Assembly (NCBI GenBank): GCA_028280305.1 | Contig: JANQMC010000034.1 | Location: forward strand, 1-64,000 | Length of the DNA stretch: 64,000 bases | Direction of reading: 5' to 3' | Source: Pelagibius sp. | Lineage (GTDB): Bacteria > Pseudomonadota > Alphaproteobacteria > Kiloniellales > Kiloniellaceae | In this document: piece by piece, positions 1-8,127 of the stretch | How the letters are laid out: every line of letters begins with the position of its first letter | Position numbering within the stretch: position 1 is the first letter of the stretch | The notes under the pieces: generated by a model | The model's input: the letters and a program-made list of their open reading frames with translations, nothing else | Told to the model about the DNA's origin: nothing | Database searches by the model: none | Program-made: the position numbers and the translations under genes

Positions 1-473
1 CGATCGGCATAGGCCATCTGAACCCACTCGGTCGTTGGCCCGCGATACGTCGTCAACAGCCGGGCTTCGACATTGTCGCGATGGAACTTCCAGCAGGCAT
101 CATGGTCGACCCGTTGCAGCCGTAGGTCGACGGATTCGCTGCGGGCAATTTCAGCGAACCTGCGAACTAGGTCATCAATGTCTTCGACGAGCAGGTCACG
201 CATGTCACAAGCGGGCATATCACAGGCGTCGAGCAACGGATCGATCGCGCGGCGAAGGTCGCGAGGCTCAACGAGGATTCGAAAATCGGGAAGAGTCGCG
301 GCATCCAATCGGTCGAGCCAGTCCTGGAAACGCTTCGGGAAGTCGCGCTGCCAGATCACGAGTTCCGTACCGGGCTTCTTGATGGCGGCGAGGCCGGCTG
401 ACGTCGCGCAGGTCTCAATGCCCGTCATTAGTGTAGCGGACTGCCCAGGTGTACCGGATGCCCGGGGCTTCAT
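1..473 (-). CDS. DUF1826 domain-containing protein (C-terminus off window)
   Basis: The minus strand is open from an ATG at 473 to the left edge (157 codons) and reads as a DUF1826-type protein, with phrases such as VIWQRDFPKRFQDWLDRL and a downstream DHDACWKFHRDN stretch followed by LLTTYRGPTTEW. DUF1826 proteins have no established reaction; in many proteobacteria they sit in zinc-uptake loci, and this copy lies 160 bp downstream of znuA on the same strand, which fits. No clear ribosome site precedes the ATG, and an in-frame GTG at 491 or a later ATG near residue 16 are alternatives. The family call is from recognition of the sequence; the zinc role is inferred from context. Confidence 0.7.
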   Translation of the reverse strand, partial: MKPRASGTPGQSATLMTGIETCATSAGLAAIKKPGTELVIWQRDFPKRFQDWLDRLDAATLPDFRILVEPRDLRRAIDPLLDACDMPACDMRDLLVEDIDDLVRRFAEIARSESVDLRLQRVDHDACWKFHRDNVEARLLTTYRGPTTEWVQMAYAD

Positions 474-632
474 GTCAGATAGGGTCAACACGCCATGGTC
501 CTCAATTCAGTCCCGCCGCCCGTGCCTGCGTCGCCTTAGGTCACCGGCAAGGTCACACGACACATAAAATGACGTCATCGACCTACGGGAGCGGGTGGTC
601 AGGCGATCTGGAGCATATCCTGGTGAAAGCGT

Positions 633-1811
633 TCAGCTGCCTTCGCTGAGGCAGTTGCGCAGCGCTTCGGCGTTGCCGCGCATCAGTTCGAAATAGAGTT
701 CCGGGCCGTCTTCCAGCGCCGCGCCCAAAGGATCAAGGCTGCCGGTTCGGGCTTCGGTTCCTTCCGCCACCACACTGACCAGCCGAGGCTCGAACTGCGG
801 TTCACTGAAGATACAGCGCGCGCCCAGCTCCGTGATCTTGCTCCGGATCTCGCTCAGCCGCGCGGCGCCAGGCTGGCGTTCCGGACTGACGGTGATGGAG
901 CCGACCGTGTTCAGGCCGAAGCGACGTTCCATGTATTGATAAGCGTCATGGAAAACAACGAAAGGTTTGTCTTTCACGCTTTCCAGGCCGGCAGCCATCT
1001 CGGTGTTCAGTTGGTCGAGCTGGCGTTCCATGAAGCGGCTGTTGGCCAAATAGATGCCGCTGTTATCCGGATCGGCCTCGGTCAGCGCCTTTGCCACTGC
1101 AGCGACCATGGCTTTGGCGTTCTCCGGGTCGAGCCAGATATGCATGTCGTTTTCGCCATGCGCATGATCGTCGTGCCCATGTTCTTCATGCGCATGTTCC
1201 TCGTGAGCGTGCTTATCATGATCATGTTCGTCGTGGGCATGTTCCTCGTGAGCGTGCTTATCATGATCATGTTCGTCGTGGGCATGCTCCCCGTGATCGT
1301 GCTTGTCATGATCATGTTCGTCGTGGGCATGTTCATCGTGAGCATGCTTGTCATGGTCATGTTCGTCGTGAGCATGTTCCTCATGGTCATGCTCATCATG
1401 AGCGTGACCATGGTCTGAATGTTCTTCGTGCCCGTGGTCGCCCCAGGGACCACCCTCCCGGAAGGGGAGCAGATCAACGCCCGGTGCTTCGGCAAGAGAG
1501 AGGACCTTTGCGCCGTCGGCTAAGCTCCTTATTGAGTCTTCCAGAAAGACCTCCAGCTCGTCGCCCACCCAGAAGACAAGCTTCGCCCTTTCCAGGGCCG
1601 CGGCATCAGAGGGTTTCAGCGCATAGCTATGTGGCGACCCGCCCGCCTTGACGATCAAATGCGGCTCTCCAACGCCCTTCATGATACCCGCGACTAGGGA
1701 GTGGACCGGCTTGATGCTGGTGACTACAACGGGGGTCTCGGCAGCGGCTGTCAGCGGATTGAGCGTCCAGAGCGCGGTGGTGAAAGCCAGGGCGAGAGCT
1801 GATTTGCGCAC
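633..1811 (-). CDS. znuA: Zinc ABC transporter periplasmic binding protein ZnuA
   Basis: This is a cluster A-I metal-binding lipocalin-like ABC binding protein of 392 residues that captures Zn2+ in the periplasm and hands it to ZnuB. A signal peptide spans about residues 1-24. The expected metal ligands are visible: a His in SPHSYALKPSDA near residue 61, a His in DMHIWLDPENA near 224, and later FHDAYQY and SEPQFEP. Between ligands one and two lies an exceptionally long acidic/His loop, residues 126-218, with about 38 histidines in an H-x-H-x-x rhythm. Family members usually have a much shorter loop. It is divergent from znuC and probably shares the Zur-controlled promoter region at 1846-1861. 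Confidence 0.93.
   Translation of the reverse strand: MRKSALALAFTTALWTLNPLTAAAETPVVVTSIKPVHSLVAGIMKGVGEPHLIVKAGGSPHSYALKPSDAAALERAKLVFWVGDELEVFLEDSIRSLADGAKVLSLAEAPGVDLLPFREGGPWGDHGHEEHSDHGHAHDEHDHEEHAHDEHDHDKHAHDEHAHDEHDHDKHDHGEHAHDEHDHDKHAHEEHAHDEHDHDKHAHEEHAHEEHGHDDHAHGENDMHIWLDPENAKAMVAAVAKALTEADPDNSGIYLANSRFMERQLDQLNTEMAAGLESVKDKPFVVFHDAYQYMERRFGLNTVGSITVSPERQPGAARLSEIRSKITELGARCIFSEPQFEPRLVSVVAEGTEARTGSLDPLGAALEDGPELYFELMRGNAEALRNCLSEGS
1180..1420 (-). repeat. Tandem repeat encoding the ZnuA His-rich loop
   Basis: The coding DNA of the ZnuA loop is built from 15-bp units that read mostly as H-[AD]-H-[DE]-[EK]. Around 1193-1285 a 45-bp higher-order unit appears twice in perfect tandem, and more diverged copies continue to about 1420. 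The near-identity of the two 45-bp copies points to recent slippage or unequal recombination, so loop length is likely to vary among relatives. Confidence 0.85.
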
Positions 1812-1845
1812 GATGGGGATCCTTGTTGATCTCGGCTATAGGATG

Positions 1846-1861
1846 TAATGATATAACGTTA
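1846..1861. promoter_or_regulatory. Zur-box-like palindrome in the znuA/znuC divergent promoter
   Basis: The sequence TAATGATATAACGTTA is a 16-bp imperfect palindrome (12 of 16 positions symmetric) with the AT-rich, ATATAA-centred look of alphaproteobacterial Zur boxes. It lies 34 bp upstream of the znuA ATG (1811) and 37 bp upstream of the znuC ATG (1899), so one Zur dimer could repress both directions under zinc sufficiency. The Zur gene itself closes the znuCB operon, giving an autoregulatory loop. The assignment is by motif and context only. Confidence 0.65.
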
Positions 1862-1898
1862 GTCTTTTCACCGCGCAACCGGAGTCTTACAAGAGTTC

Positions 1899-2771
1899 AT
1901 GGCGAACATGATGGAGCTTGACGACCAGGGGGCGAGCCGGCCTGAAGTCCGTTCGGCAACTGCCGAGGAACCACTCGTGGAGGCCAAGGGGCTGGGTGTG
2001 CGCCGTGGCGGGCTCTGGCTTGTGCGTGGCGTCGATCTGACCATTCATCCAGGCGAGATCGTTACCCTGATCGGTCCCAACGGCAGCGGCAAAAGCACGA
2101 CCGTCAAGGCCTTGTTGGGGATCATGGATACGGCGGAGGGCCGGGTGCAGCGGCGCAACGATCTCCGCATCGGTTATGTACCGCAGAGACTCTCCATCGA
2201 CCGCACCATGCCGCTCACCGTGCGGCGCCTGATGACCCTGACAGGTCGCCACAGCGGCGCCGAGATCGATACCGCCCTCAGCGACGTCGGTATTGCCCAT
2301 CTGTCCAGCCGACCGGTGCAGCAACTCTCGGGCGGGGAGTTTCAGCGTGCACTGCTGGCGCGGGCTTTGATACGGCGGCCGCAGCTTCTCGTGCTCGACG
2401 AGCCGGTGCAGGGCGTCGATTTTGCCGGCGAGATCGAACTCTATGAACTGATCCACGACATTCGCGAGCGCCTGGGCTGCGCCATTTTGATGATCTCCCA
2501 CGACCTGCACATCGTCATGGGCCAGACCGACACGGTGATCTGCCTGAACGGTCACGTCTGCTGTTCGGGCACGCCGCAGGTGGTGACCGCCAGCCCGGAA
2601 TACCGCGCCCTCTTCGGGACGCGGGCGGCTTCGGCGCTGGCGATCTACCGTCACGACCACGATCATGTTCATCTTGCCGACGGCAGCGTGGTGGGGCATG
2701 ACGATGGTCATGATCATCGTCACGACGGTCATGAACGGAAAGTGAGCAAGGAAGAGTTCGATGCTGGATGA
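1899..2771 (+). CDS. znuC: Zinc ABC transporter ATP-binding protein ZnuC
   Basis: This 290-residue cytoplasmic ATPase energises zinc import through ZnuB. The Walker A motif GPNGSGKST is at residues 59-67, the signature LSGGEFQR near 141, Walker B LLVLDEP near 164-170, and the switch histidine lies in MISHDLHIV. The C-terminal tail after about residue 250 is unusually rich in His and Asp (for example HDHDHVH and GHDDGHDHRH), so it may bind metal. The gene overlaps znuB by 11 nt, which suggests translational coupling. The start at 1899 fits the Zur-box position; ATG codons just downstream (MMELD) are possible alternatives. Confidence 0.94.
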   Translation: MANMMELDDQGASRPEVRSATAEEPLVEAKGLGVRRGGLWLVRGVDLTIHPGEIVTLIGPNGSGKSTTVKALLGIMDTAEGRVQRRNDLRIGYVPQRLSIDRTMPLTVRRLMTLTGRHSGAEIDTALSDVGIAHLSSRPVQQLSGGEFQRALLARALIRRPQLLVLDEPVQGVDFAGEIELYELIHDIRERLGCAILMISHDLHIVMGQTDTVICLNGHVCCSGTPQVVTASPEYRALFGTRAASALAIYRHDHDHVHLADGSVVGHDDGHDHRHDGHERKVSKEEFDAG

Positions 2772-3579
2772 TTTCTTCATCCGGGCGCTCGTCGGCGGTA
2801 TTGGGGTGGCCCTGGTCGCGGGGCCGCTGGGGTGTTTCATCGTGTGGCGGCGTATGGCCTACTTCGGGGATACCATGGCTCACTCCGCTCTGCTGGGCGT
2901 TGCTCTGGCGTTGTTCCTGGAGGTCAACGTGATCCTTGGGGTCTTCGCCATTGCCGCCGCCGCCGCCCTGGCGCTGGTTCTGCTGCAGCGCCAGGCGGTT
3001 TTGCCGACCGATGCATTGCTTGGCATTCTGTCTCACTCCACGCTGGCGCTGGGCCTGGTGCTGGTTTCCTTCATGGCTTGGCTTCGGATTGATCTGCTGA
3101 GCTACCTCTTCGGCGACCTGCTGGCTGTTTCGATTCTCGACATTGCGCTGATCTACGGCGGCGGCTTCGCCGTGCTCTGCCTGCTGGCGATAATCTGGCG
3201 GCCGCTGCTGGCCGGCACGGTGAGTGAGGAACTGGCCGCGGCGGAAGCCCTGAACCCGGAGCGGGCGCGGCTGATCTTCATGATCCTGATGGCGGCGGTG
3301 ATTGCCATCGCGATGAAGATCGTCGGCATCCTGCTGATCACCTCTCTTCTGATCATTCCGGCGGCCACGGCGCGGCGTTTCGCCGGCGCGCCGGAATCCA
3401 TGGCGCTCACAGCCGCCGGCTTGGGCGCCCTCGCCGTGATAATGGGCCTCTTCGGGTCGCTTCACTTCGACACGCCGTCTGGCCCATCGGTTGTCGTTGC
3501 CGCCCTCGTCATCTTTCTGCTCTCGCTCCTGAGCCAGAGTTTCAGATGGCGCGGCCGGGAAATCGAGAGGTTGCCATGA
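2761..3579 (+). CDS. znuB: Zinc ABC transporter permease ZnuB
   Basis: This 272-residue inner-membrane protein belongs to the ABC-3 (ZnuB/MntB) permease family and forms the zinc channel. It has about seven to eight hydrophobic segments and the family hallmark GDTMAHSALLGVALAL near residues 37-52. It overlaps znuC upstream and its TGA stop overlaps the ATG of zur (ATGA at 3576-3579), so all three genes are probably one transcript. Length is typical for the family. Confidence 0.94.
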   Translation: MLDDFFIRALVGGIGVALVAGPLGCFIVWRRMAYFGDTMAHSALLGVALALFLEVNVILGVFAIAAAAALALVLLQRQAVLPTDALLGILSHSTLALGLVLVSFMAWLRIDLLSYLFGDLLAVSILDIALIYGGGFAVLCLLAIIWRPLLAGTVSEELAAAEALNPERARLIFMILMAAVIAIAMKIVGILLITSLLIIPAATARRFAGAPESMALTAAGLGALAVIMGLFGSLHFDTPSGPSVVVAALVIFLLSLLSQSFRWRGREIERLP

Positions 3580-3965
3580 CCGGCCGCAAACTGACCCGCA
3601 ACCAGCAGTTGGTGCTTGATCGCCTGACCAGCAGCAGTGCCGCCCTGACGGCCTACGATCTTTTGGATCAGTTGCGTGACGAGGGCCTGCGCGCACCAGT
3701 TCAGGTCTACCGTGCGCTGGAGACTCTCGGACAGCAGGGCCTGATCCATCGCATCGAAAGCCTCAATGCCTTCATCGCCTGCTGCTCTCATGATCATCAA
3801 GCGGCCGCGGGCTTTGCCATTTGCGACGACTGCGGTGAGGTTACCGAATTCTCCTTTCCCGCGAGCGAGAAAGGGCTGAAGTCGGTTGCGGGTGCAAACG
3901 GCTTCGAGACCAGTCACATGACCGTGGAACTGCATGGCCGATGTGCCGCCTGCGCCGCAGGCTGA
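3576..3965 (+). CDS. zur: Zinc uptake regulator Zur (Fur family)
   Basis: This 129-residue Fur-family repressor has an N-terminal winged helix (about 1-60) and a C-terminal dimerisation domain. The structural zinc site is complete: C83 and C86 (CDDC) with C123 and C126 (CAAC). A His-rich stretch SHDH (residues 71-74), H114 and H120 offer regulatory zinc ligands. The ATG at 3576 overlaps the znuB stop as ATGA and yields MTGRKLTRNQQ, a normal Zur N-terminus; a longer in-frame reading from 3546 is less likely. Position at the end of the znuCB operon supports Zur over Fur or PerR. Confidence 0.9.
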   Translation: MTGRKLTRNQQLVLDRLTSSSAALTAYDLLDQLRDEGLRAPVQVYRALETLGQQGLIHRIESLNAFIACCSHDHQAAAGFAICDDCGEVTEFSFPASEKGLKSVAGANGFETSHMTVELHGRCAACAAG

Positions 3966-4134
3966 GGCCTTCGGCCCGGCGATTGCTGCGCGAATCTGTA
4001 CCGAATTTTGAACCCCTGCGGTGCAGATTACGACCAGAAGATAGCCTTATCTTTCCTTTGTCGGTAAGCCGGCGGCGCGTTATGGCGCCGTTCGCTAGTC
4101 GGGCCAAGGCATCACGTTGCTGGAGAGGCATCCT

Positions 4135-4431
4135 ATGCTTGGTATTGTGATCGCGATGCTTTTGTCGCTGGGCTCGGTCGCCTTGATGCTCGGCGCCGTC
4201 ATTCACAACCGGATCGACCCGACCTATGCCACGGCCCTGACCCTTCCGCTGGCCAACGCCCTGGCTTTGACAGCCGCCGTTCTCGGCCTGGTTATCGCTG
4301 TGGTCGTCTATCGGAAGGACAGAGAGTCGGTCCTGGCGAAACGATCGATGATCTTCGCTCTCGTTTGTGCGGTGACTTTGGCGGTCCTCTTGCCGCTTTC
4401 GAACATGGGTTATCTGAGCCGGGTCGCGTGA
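4135..4431 (+). CDS. Small three-pass membrane protein, unknown function
   Basis: This ORF encodes 98 residues with three strongly hydrophobic segments (about 2-22, 36-60 and 76-92) separated by short polar loops. The ATG at 4135 is preceded by GGAGAGG seven bases upstream, so it is preferred over a TTG at 4117. I do not recognise a family. Its stop lies 3 nt before the GTG start of the WD40 gene, so the two are probably co-translated. That pairing suggests a membrane partner for the exported WD40 protein, but this is only inference. Confidence 0.65.
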   Translation: MLGIVIAMLLSLGSVALMLGAVIHNRIDPTYATALTLPLANALALTAAVLGLVIAVVVYRKDRESVLAKRSMIFALVCAVTLAVLLPLSNMGYLSRVA

Positions 4432-4434
4432 ACC

Positions 4435-5445
4435 GTGCTTCGCGGTGTGTTCTGCGCCGTCACCGGGGCCGCATTTCTCCTCTCCGCAGCAGGGGCAGTC
4501 CTTGCTGAAGACCGCAGCTCCGAACCTCCCCACGGGCTGACGACGTTTGAGCCGGTGACGCTGGCCTTTCGGCCGGGCGATTCCAAAACACTCCTGGTCG
4601 TCAATAAAAGCGGCCGCATCGACATCTTGGACATCGCCGACCCTGAAAGCCCCGTTGTGCTTCGCTCGCTTGAGGCCAAGGCGACCGCCGCCGCCTTCAG
4701 CCCCGACGGCAATCGTATCGTCTCAGGCGGGAGGGACGGAACCCTTCGCCTTTGGGCACTTGAGGGCCGTCCGGTCGCGACGCCGTTTCGTGGCCACGAA
4801 GGCAGGGTTTTCAGCGTTGCGTTCAGTCCCAAAGGCGACCGCGTTGCCTCCGGCGGTGAAGACGGTACGGTTCGCCTCTGGCCTCTGGAAGGAGCGCCGG
4901 CCACCGCGCCCTTCCGGGGGCACAAGGGCTGGGTCTACAGCCTCGCCTTCAGCCCGGATGGAAACCGTATCGCCTCGGGTGGCACGGATGGCACCGTCCG
5001 TCTCTGGACTCTTGAGGGCGAGCACGCCGGTCAACCATTTCAGGGGCACCGTGGCGGGGTCAACAGTCTCGCCTTCAACCCCGCAGGTGATCGAATCGTC
5101 TCCGGCGGCAGCGATGCCACGATCCGCCTCTGGACCCTTGAGGGCCAACCTGCGGCGGAACCGTTCCTTGGGCATAGAGGAGGAATCAACAGCGTCGCCT
5201 TCAGTCCTGACGGCGATCACGTCATTTCCGGCGGCCGGGACGATACGATCCGTCTCTGGACGCTTGAAGGCACCCCCGCCGCTCCGGCTTTCGAGGGCCA
5301 CGCGCTTGGGGTCAACAGTGTCGCCTTCGTCCCCGGCGGCGATCTCGTGGTCTCCGGCAGTTTTGACCAGACCCTGCGCTTCTGGACACATCAGGGTGAG
5401 GCGGCGGCGTCACCCTTTCGGGGATATCAGGAGCGGTTGCCATAG
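4435..5445 (+). CDS. Exported WD40-repeat beta-propeller protein
   Basis: The GTG at 4435 opens a 336-residue protein with a likely signal peptide (residues 1-24, ending AGAVLA). Six clear WD repeats of exactly 42 residues follow from about residue 80, each with the pattern H-x5-S-[LV]-AF-[SN]-P-x-GD then SGG-x-D-x-T-[LIV]-R-[LF]-W. A degenerate first blade (residues 35-75) would complete a seven-bladed propeller. The uniform 42-residue spacing and shared wording (RLWTLEG) suggest repeat amplification. Such proteins are binding scaffolds rather than enzymes. It follows the small membrane protein almost without a gap. Confidence 0.85.
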   Translation: MLRGVFCAVTGAAFLLSAAGAVLAEDRSSEPPHGLTTFEPVTLAFRPGDSKTLLVVNKSGRIDILDIADPESPVVLRSLEAKATAAAFSPDGNRIVSGGRDGTLRLWALEGRPVATPFRGHEGRVFSVAFSPKGDRVASGGEDGTVRLWPLEGAPATAPFRGHKGWVYSLAFSPDGNRIASGGTDGTVRLWTLEGEHAGQPFQGHRGGVNSLAFNPAGDRIVSGGSDATIRLWTLEGQPAAEPFLGHRGGINSVAFSPDGDHVISGGRDDTIRLWTLEGTPAAPAFEGHALGVNSVAFVPGGDLVVSGSFDQTLRFWTHQGEAAASPFRGYQERLP

Positions 5446-5465
5446 CGACTTCATCGCTTGCAGCA

Positions 5466-6881
5466 TCACTGCGTCGCCACCTCTCCTTCGTCGCCGAGAT
5501 AGCCGGCCCAGGCGAACCAATAGGCGATGTGGCCGGGCAGACGGGCCAATTGCGCGCCGTCGGGGCCGATGAGGGCCTCTTCGGTAACCTTCCAGACGGC
5601 TTCGCCGGCGCGTAGTTCACTCAGGTCTTCGCTCTGTTCAAAGGTCTGTCCGTTGCGGCGGTAGGCGCGCACCGTGCGTGTTGCGGTGTCACCGATCAGA
5701 ACCAGATCGAGAATGCCGGCTGTGTCATTGATCACCTTGCCTCCGGCGAAGCGGGTCAGCGGCCAGGCTTTTTCGGTGCCGCTGGATCGCAGCGCGAAGA
5801 CGTAATCCTTTGCCTGCAGCTCTTCCTTTTTCACCAGCGCCGGGAACATCAGGTCGGGGCTGGAGAAGTAGCTGCCGTAAGGGGCGCCGGGGCGGTAGTC
5901 GCGCAAATGCCCGGTCTCGATGGACAACACCTTGGTGTCCGGGTTGGCTTCGCGCCAGGCCTGCCAGGTGGTGATGGCGACGGGCCGGGTCTTCAGTTCG
6001 ATGCCGGAGCCGGTCAGCGGCCCGACCACTGGTTTGCCGGTGAACTGATTCCACAGCGAGTGGGTCTCGTGATCGTACATCAGCTTGTTGGAGCGATAGA
6101 GGAATCCGGAGGACCCGAAGATCAGGGGCGCGGCACGCCCTTCGATTTCGGTCTCGAAGAGAATGCCGGAACCGCAGAGTGTGCAGTACGCGAGACTGAC
6201 CGGGACGCCGCCGACGACATCGTTGAACATCTCGTGCCAATCCATGATGCGCAATGGATAGGCCCGGGTGTCGCCATTGATCTTCACGCCGAAAACCAGT
6301 TCGTCGTCGGTCAGATAACCGGCGGACTCCGTGCCGACCAGGTCCGGATTTGTGAGCGCGGGGATGCCGTCCTTGATCACGCCGCCCCAGACGATCTCTT
6401 CCAGACGGATGTCGTGCGCGACGCCGGGTTGCAGGAAGAGACCGAAGTTCAGGTCGATGCGCTGGAAGACGATGGATTTGAAAGCATCGAAGCCTTCGAA
6501 GGGTTCGATCTCTGGATGGGCCTCCTGCCAGAGCATCCACTCGTGCCAGGAATCGGCGTTTTCTTCGCCGGTCAGTTCAATGAGGGCTTTTTCAATCTGC
6601 GGCACGGCGCCCAGGAAACGGCGGGCCTGAATCAGGGATGCAATCGCGTCTTTGCGGCCGCTTTGACGGATTTCCTCGATGGCTTCGAGCTGTAGGTCCT
6701 TGTTGCCGGAAAACAGCGCCAGACTGCGCCGCAGCATATCTTCATCCAGTTCGATTCCGGCTTCGCCCGGTTGGGCCCCGGCTTCGCCAGATTGGGCCTC
6801 GGCTTCGCCCGGCAATCCGGTGGTGAGAAAAATGCTGAATGCTAGGAACAGGACCAGAAAAGCAGGGCGGCGCAGGCGCAT
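5466..6881 (-). CDS. DUF3179 domain-containing exported protein
   Basis: This 471-residue protein has an N-terminal signal peptide (about 1-29) followed by a low-complexity GEAGAQPGEAG segment that reads as short direct repeats. The body carries DUF3179 hallmarks: YPLRIMDWHEMFND, the CTLCGSG motif, FLYRSNKLMYDHET and SLWNQFTGKPVVGPLTG. DUF3179 proteins are periplasmic or extracellular with no defined activity; the conserved CxxC and His residues suggest metal or redox chemistry. It is convergent with the WD40 gene, 20 bp away, and stands alone in its transcript. Confidence 0.85.
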   Translation of the reverse strand: MRLRRPAFLVLFLAFSIFLTTGLPGEAEAQSGEAGAQPGEAGIELDEDMLRRSLALFSGNKDLQLEAIEEIRQSGRKDAIASLIQARRFLGAVPQIEKALIELTGEENADSWHEWMLWQEAHPEIEPFEGFDAFKSIVFQRIDLNFGLFLQPGVAHDIRLEEIVWGGVIKDGIPALTNPDLVGTESAGYLTDDELVFGVKINGDTRAYPLRIMDWHEMFNDVVGGVPVSLAYCTLCGSGILFETEIEGRAAPLIFGSSGFLYRSNKLMYDHETHSLWNQFTGKPVVGPLTGSGIELKTRPVAITTWQAWREANPDTKVLSIETGHLRDYRPGAPYGSYFSSPDLMFPALVKKEELQAKDYVFALRSSGTEKAWPLTRFAGGKVINDTAGILDLVLIGDTATRTVRAYRRNGQTFEQSEDLSELRAGEAVWKVTEEALIGPDGAQLARLPGHIAYWFAWAGYLGDEGEVATQ

Positions 6882-7135
6882 TGTTAGGCCTTTCTCTAAG
6901 AAAAAAGTCTCGAAGAGAGAAATGCGGCCTCAGCGGCCTCTGGGCGATTCACACTTGAACACAGTCTCTTGAGCTTTTGAATCAACGGCTTGTGCTGGTT
7001 TTGGGGATTGCCGGGCGACAAAAAGGGCAAAATCCGGGCAGTTTGAGGCGAAACCTGTGACAAAGAGCACAACGGTTTCGCCGCCGCGTCCCTATATACC
7101 CTGTCATGGAACACAGAATGCAGCGGACGAGAGCC

Positions 7136-7240
7136 ATGTCTGGACAGATGAACGAAACGGCGACGCGGGTCTCAGTGGATCACTTCCTGGCCGGCCTGGC
7201 CTTCTGGGCCGCCCTGATGGTTGTTGTCGCCGTTTTCTGA
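7136..7240 (+). CDS. Candidate 34-residue single-pass membrane peptide
   Basis: A short ORF from ATG 7136 reads MSGQMNETATRV, then a hydrophobic helix FLAGLAFWAALMVVVAVF up to the stop at 7238-7240. GGACGAGAG lies just upstream as a possible ribosome site; in-frame ATGs at 7106 and 7118 are alternatives. It sits in the 427-bp gap between the divergent DUF3179 gene and the citryl-CoA lyase gene, where nothing else is coded. The clean polar head plus single helix resembles genuine bacterial micro-membrane proteins, but length alone makes chance possible. No family is recognised. Confidence 0.4.
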   Translation: MSGQMNETATRVSVDHFLAGLAFWAALMVVVAVF

Positions 7241-7308
7241 GCTTCTCCGGGGGCGGCTGTTTTAGCGCGTTGATCGGCTGACAGCGGCCGTTCCGGCATT
7301 ACAGACAT

Positions 7309-8127
7309 TCACATTGAGCGCTTACCCGCTCCGTCATAGCGCCAGAGGCGTTCGCGGGGCAGGGGGCCTTTATTGCGCTGGCCGGATTGCATCTCCTCCC
7401 AGGCGTGGGCCAGGATGCCGACCGAACGGGACAGACAAAAGAGGCCGCGGGCCAGCGGTGCCGGGAACCCCAGTTCGCCATAGATCACCGCCGTCGCGCC
7501 GTCGATATTCATCGGGATGTTCTTGCCTTTGCGGGCAGCGAGGGTTGCTTCAACACAGCGGGCAATAGCGGCGAAACGGCCGCTCACCACATCCTTCTCG
7601 GCGTATTGGTCGACCAGTGCCAAGAGGCGCGGCGCCCGGGGGTCGACCGGGTGAAAACGGTGCCCGAAGCCGGGAAGATAGCGTCCGCCCGACGCGGTGA
7701 AGCGGTCGAGCGCCTCTGTGGTGGCGCTCTTCATCTCAGCGCCATCGTCCATCAGTCCGTCGATTTCCTGATAGAAGGCAAGGGCCTGTTCGCCGGTCCC
7801 GCCATGGACGTCGCCCAGTGCATTGACGCCGGATGCCATGGCGTTGTTGAGGCCGACGCCGCAGGTCGCGGCCATGCGGGCGATGGCGATGGAGGGGGCC
7901 TGGGGCCCGTGATCGACGGCGGACATCAGGGCCGTGTCCAGCAGGGCCGCTTCGTCCTCGCTTGGCAACTCACCGCGCAGCAGCAGCCAGAGGGTTTGCG
8001 CGAAGCTGGCCTGACCGATCAGCTCCTCGATGGGGTAGCCGCGGTAACGGATCACGCCGGGCTCCATCTCGATGATCGACGTCGACCACCAGGCCGCCTC
8101 GGCCTGCTCTTCGGTTTCCTTGGTCAT
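7309..8127 (-). CDS. Citryl-CoA lyase-like member of the citrate synthase family
   Basis: This 272-residue protein matches the short citrate-synthase-fold enzymes annotated as citryl-CoA lyases. It keeps the active-site region FGHRFHPVDPRAPRLL (the second catalytic His region) and NIDGATAVIYGELG, but lacks the long N-terminal part of true 430-residue citrate synthases. The family cleaves or forms citryl-CoA-type thioesters to acetyl-CoA plus an oxo-acid. Its ATG overlaps the stop of the CoA-transferase gene (ATGA at 8124-8127), so the pair probably acts in sequence: a carboxylate is activated to its CoA ester and then cleaved. The true substrate is not evident. Confidence 0.75.
   Translation of the reverse strand: MTKETEEQAEAAWWSTSIIEMEPGVIRYRGYPIEELIGQASFAQTLWLLLRGELPSEDEAALLDTALMSAVDHGPQAPSIAIARMAATCGVGLNNAMASGVNALGDVHGGTGEQALAFYQEIDGLMDDGAEMKSATTEALDRFTASGGRYLPGFGHRFHPVDPRAPRLLALVDQYAEKDVVSGRFAAIARCVEATLAARKGKNIPMNIDGATAVIYGELGFPAPLARGLFCLSRSVGILAHAWEEMQSGQRNKGPLPRERLWRYDGAGKRSM

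Noticed and set aside
569-578. Palindrome ATGACGTCAT between DUF1826 and znuA
   Set aside because: A perfect 10-bp dyad, but inside a short gap without promoter context and without resemblance to the Zur box.
1193-1285. Perfect 45-bp direct repeat as a possible CRISPR or transposon trace
   Set aside because: It lies in frame inside znuA, encodes His-rich pentapeptides and has no spacers, inverted ends or cas genes.
936-1651. Plus-strand open frames opposite znuA, rich in Met/Val/His/Arg
   Set aside because: They are frame shadows of the tandem repeat encoding the ZnuA His loop; no ribosome sites and no recognisable protein.
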